Positions 7,469 through 8,391 of a stretch of DNA of 8,391 bases are shown in pieces. This DNA is from an uncultured Lentisphaeria bacterium (lineage in GTDB: Bacteria; Verrucomicrobiota; Lentisphaeria; JABSQK01; CAJWLW01), in NCBI GenBank assembly GCA_913042885.1, contig CAJWLW010000211.1, forward strand, positions 1 through 8,391, given 5' to 3'. The position numbers were made by a program, and so were the translations under genes. The stretch's first letter is position 1, and every line of letters begins with the position of its first letter. A model generated the notes under the pieces. It was not told the origin of the DNA. It did not search any database and worked only from the letters and a program-made list of their open reading frames with translations.

Positions 7469-7538
7469 CGTGTAAAACGGTTAAAAAGCCCTTGACGTCT
7501 TGCCCTTCGTCCCGGATCTGCACTGCCCTCAGAGCTGG

Positions 7539-7625
7539 ATCATTGACAGATTCGCGAGAAAGTATTACTATCAGCGATCGTCGCCAGCGACGCCCCCCCT
7601 GCACGGCCTTAGATCTTGATACAGC
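7539..7625 (+). repeat. promoter-bearing direct repeat, copy B
   Basis: An 87-bp diverged copy of 1163-1251. It starts 71 bases after the stop of the 302-residue gene and ends on the last base of the stop codon of the minus-strand gene. No plus-strand gene follows it. It may be the remnant of a lost duplicate operon, or the right boundary of a repeat-bounded cassette. The stretch 7469-7538 before it shows no clear terminator or gene. Confidence 0.8.
7543..7571 (+). promoter_or_regulatory. second copy of the promoter, antisense to the 207-residue gene
   Basis: TTGACA (7543-7548), 17 bases, TACTAT (7566-7571). It is as good as the promoter at 1167-1195. Its transcript would start near 7578, pass the palindrome CGTCGC-CA-GCGACG (7579-7592), and run antisense into the 3' end of the minus-strand gene. 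Confidence 0.6.
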
Positions 7626-8248
7626 TACGCCTCTGCCATCCCCAATCGCACTAACTCATCGAGCTTGATCATATCATCCCGGATGACCTCGACGATCGAT
7701 TTGTCGAGCGCGGCGAGCGCGTCTGCGGCGTATTCCCGAGAGTGGATAAAATACCAGGTCCGACGCCTGCCTGGGTGGTAGGGCACGGCTGCGCGCGTCT
7801 GCTTAGCCAGCTCATTCATAAATGCCTCGCCGGCGCTTGTATCCTCGCCAGCCGACAGCGGCTGCCAGTAGTCGATACCCCATGAAAGACACATCTTCTC
7901 GGCTTGGTTCAGTGACAGTTGCACGTGCAGAGTGAACTCGCCATCGGGTGTTATCGACTGGGTCTCCTCCTTGTCGTATGCGGAATGAGCACGATCCAGA
8001 AACTCCGGCAATTTCGGTTCTGCCTTGCGACCAGAGAGCCTCAGGGCCAATTCTGATCCGGCGTTCTTCAATGCATCGTTGACTGCAATGAATAGCGGTT
8101 TCGTGTATGCACGAACCTTGTGTTTCCACGTCTTCTTGACGACGTTGATAGCGCAGGGCAAAGCGAAAATAGCGATGTCCTTTTGAACCCGAAGCGGATC
8201 ACCGGGGTTGGTGGGGTCCGTATTTTTTTCTGGCCGTTCGTCATTCAT
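7625..8248 (-). CDS. unrecognised 207-residue cytoplasmic protein
   Basis: I do not recognise this family. ATG 8248 is preceded by AGGTGA at about 4-6 bases, a good Shine-Dalgarno. The protein is charged, with a disordered-looking Pro/Asp/Asn-rich start (residues 1-20) and a short hydrophobic stretch near 24-36 (DIAIFALPCAINV) too weak for a sure membrane helix. A central segment has SWGIDYWQPL (122-131). A basic/aromatic segment RRRTWYFIHSREY (161-173) is followed by a helical acidic C-terminus (174-207). No signal peptide is visible. It converges on the secreted pair and its stop touches repeat copy B. A regulatory or protective role toward the neighbouring operon is possible, but nothing in the sequence shows it. 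Confidence 0.75.
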   Translation of the reverse strand: MNDERPEKNTDPTNPGDPLRVQKDIAIFALPCAINVVKKTWKHKVRAYTKPLFIAVNDALKNAGSELALRLSGRKAEPKLPEFLDRAHSAYDKEETQSITPDGEFTLHVQLSLNQAEKMCLSWGIDYWQPLSAGEDTSAGEAFMNELAKQTRAAVPYHPGRRRTWYFIHSREYAADALAALDKSIVEVIRDDMIKLDELVRLGMAEA

Positions 8249-8252
8249 GGGT

Positions 8253-8258
8253 TCACCT
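8253..8258 (-). promoter_or_regulatory. ribosome binding site of the 207-residue gene
   Basis: AGGTGA on the minus strand, a few bases ahead of ATG 8248, fixes that start over the out-of-frame ATG at 8244. The remaining upstream sequence to 8391 has no convincing -35/-10 pair and no gene that I can support. Confidence 0.6.
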
Positions 8259-8391
8259 CATTTTAGAGTAACCGGTCTCAAGGTTCGACACGGGAGCAAA
8301 TCACTCCGACAAGCCCTGTGTTGCTGATTGTAGCCGCACATTACCACATCGTCCCGTGTCCGGCAAGCATCGACCGGCAGGCACCTCCAAT

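Noticed and set aside
7579..7592. CGTCGC-CA-GCGACG as a terminator between convergent genes
   Set aside because: The loop is too tight and no T-run follows on either strand; the match with copy A makes it a promoter-linked palindrome instead.
8287..8360. 9-bp inverted repeat GACACGGGA ... TCCCGTGTC
   Set aside because: The arms are 56 bases apart with no other symmetry; this may be chance in GC-rich DNA.

Overview
The window looks like chromosomal DNA from a GC-rich Gram-negative bacterium. A member of the Pseudomonadota is plausible, because there are sigma70-like TTGACA/TACTAT and TTGAAA/TATTAT promoters, Shine-Dalgarno sites and Sec signal peptides. There is no rRNA, tRNA or housekeeping gene to fix the lineage, so this is inference.

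Layout. (1) Positions 1-886, minus strand: a gene cut by the left edge, open over 295 codons. It encodes a poly(ADP-ribose) glycohydrolase (PARG)-like macrodomain protein, recognised by a GG-x4-QDE segment and a C-terminal TGFWGCGAFGG segment. (2) Positions 887-1157: an intergenic region with a minus-strand promoter (TTGAAA-16-TATTAT) covered by two perfect inverted repeats, and a leader hairpin ahead of the PARG-like gene. (3) Positions 1163-1277: a strong plus-strand promoter (TTGACA-17-TACTAT) with a small palindrome downstream. (4) Positions 1278-6560, plus strand: a very large secreted protein with an N-terminal signal peptide, many thrombospondin-type-3-like calcium motifs, duplicated beta-rich modules and a C-terminal alpha/beta hydrolase domain (HGYN and AHSMG motifs). 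(5) Positions 6560-7468, plus strand: a second secreted protein of 302 residues whose start overlaps the preceding stop (TAATG). (6) Positions 7539-7625: a second, diverged copy of the promoter element found at 1163-1251. (7) Positions 7625-8248, minus strand: an unrecognised 207-residue protein. (8) Positions 8249-8391: a short upstream region containing that gene's ribosome binding site.

How it may work together. The large hydrolase and the 302-residue protein form a translationally coupled pair, both exported, so they probably act together outside the cytoplasm. The pair is bracketed by two direct repeats of about 88 bp, each carrying the same spaced promoter and a palindrome at an identical offset. 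The palindrome differs between the copies by compensating changes. This suggests a cassette-like unit or a family of co-regulated promoters. It also suggests that the true start of the hydrolase is TTG at 1278, because the ATG at 1158 lies upstream of the promoter. The PARG-like gene is a separate, divergently transcribed and apparently repressor-controlled unit.
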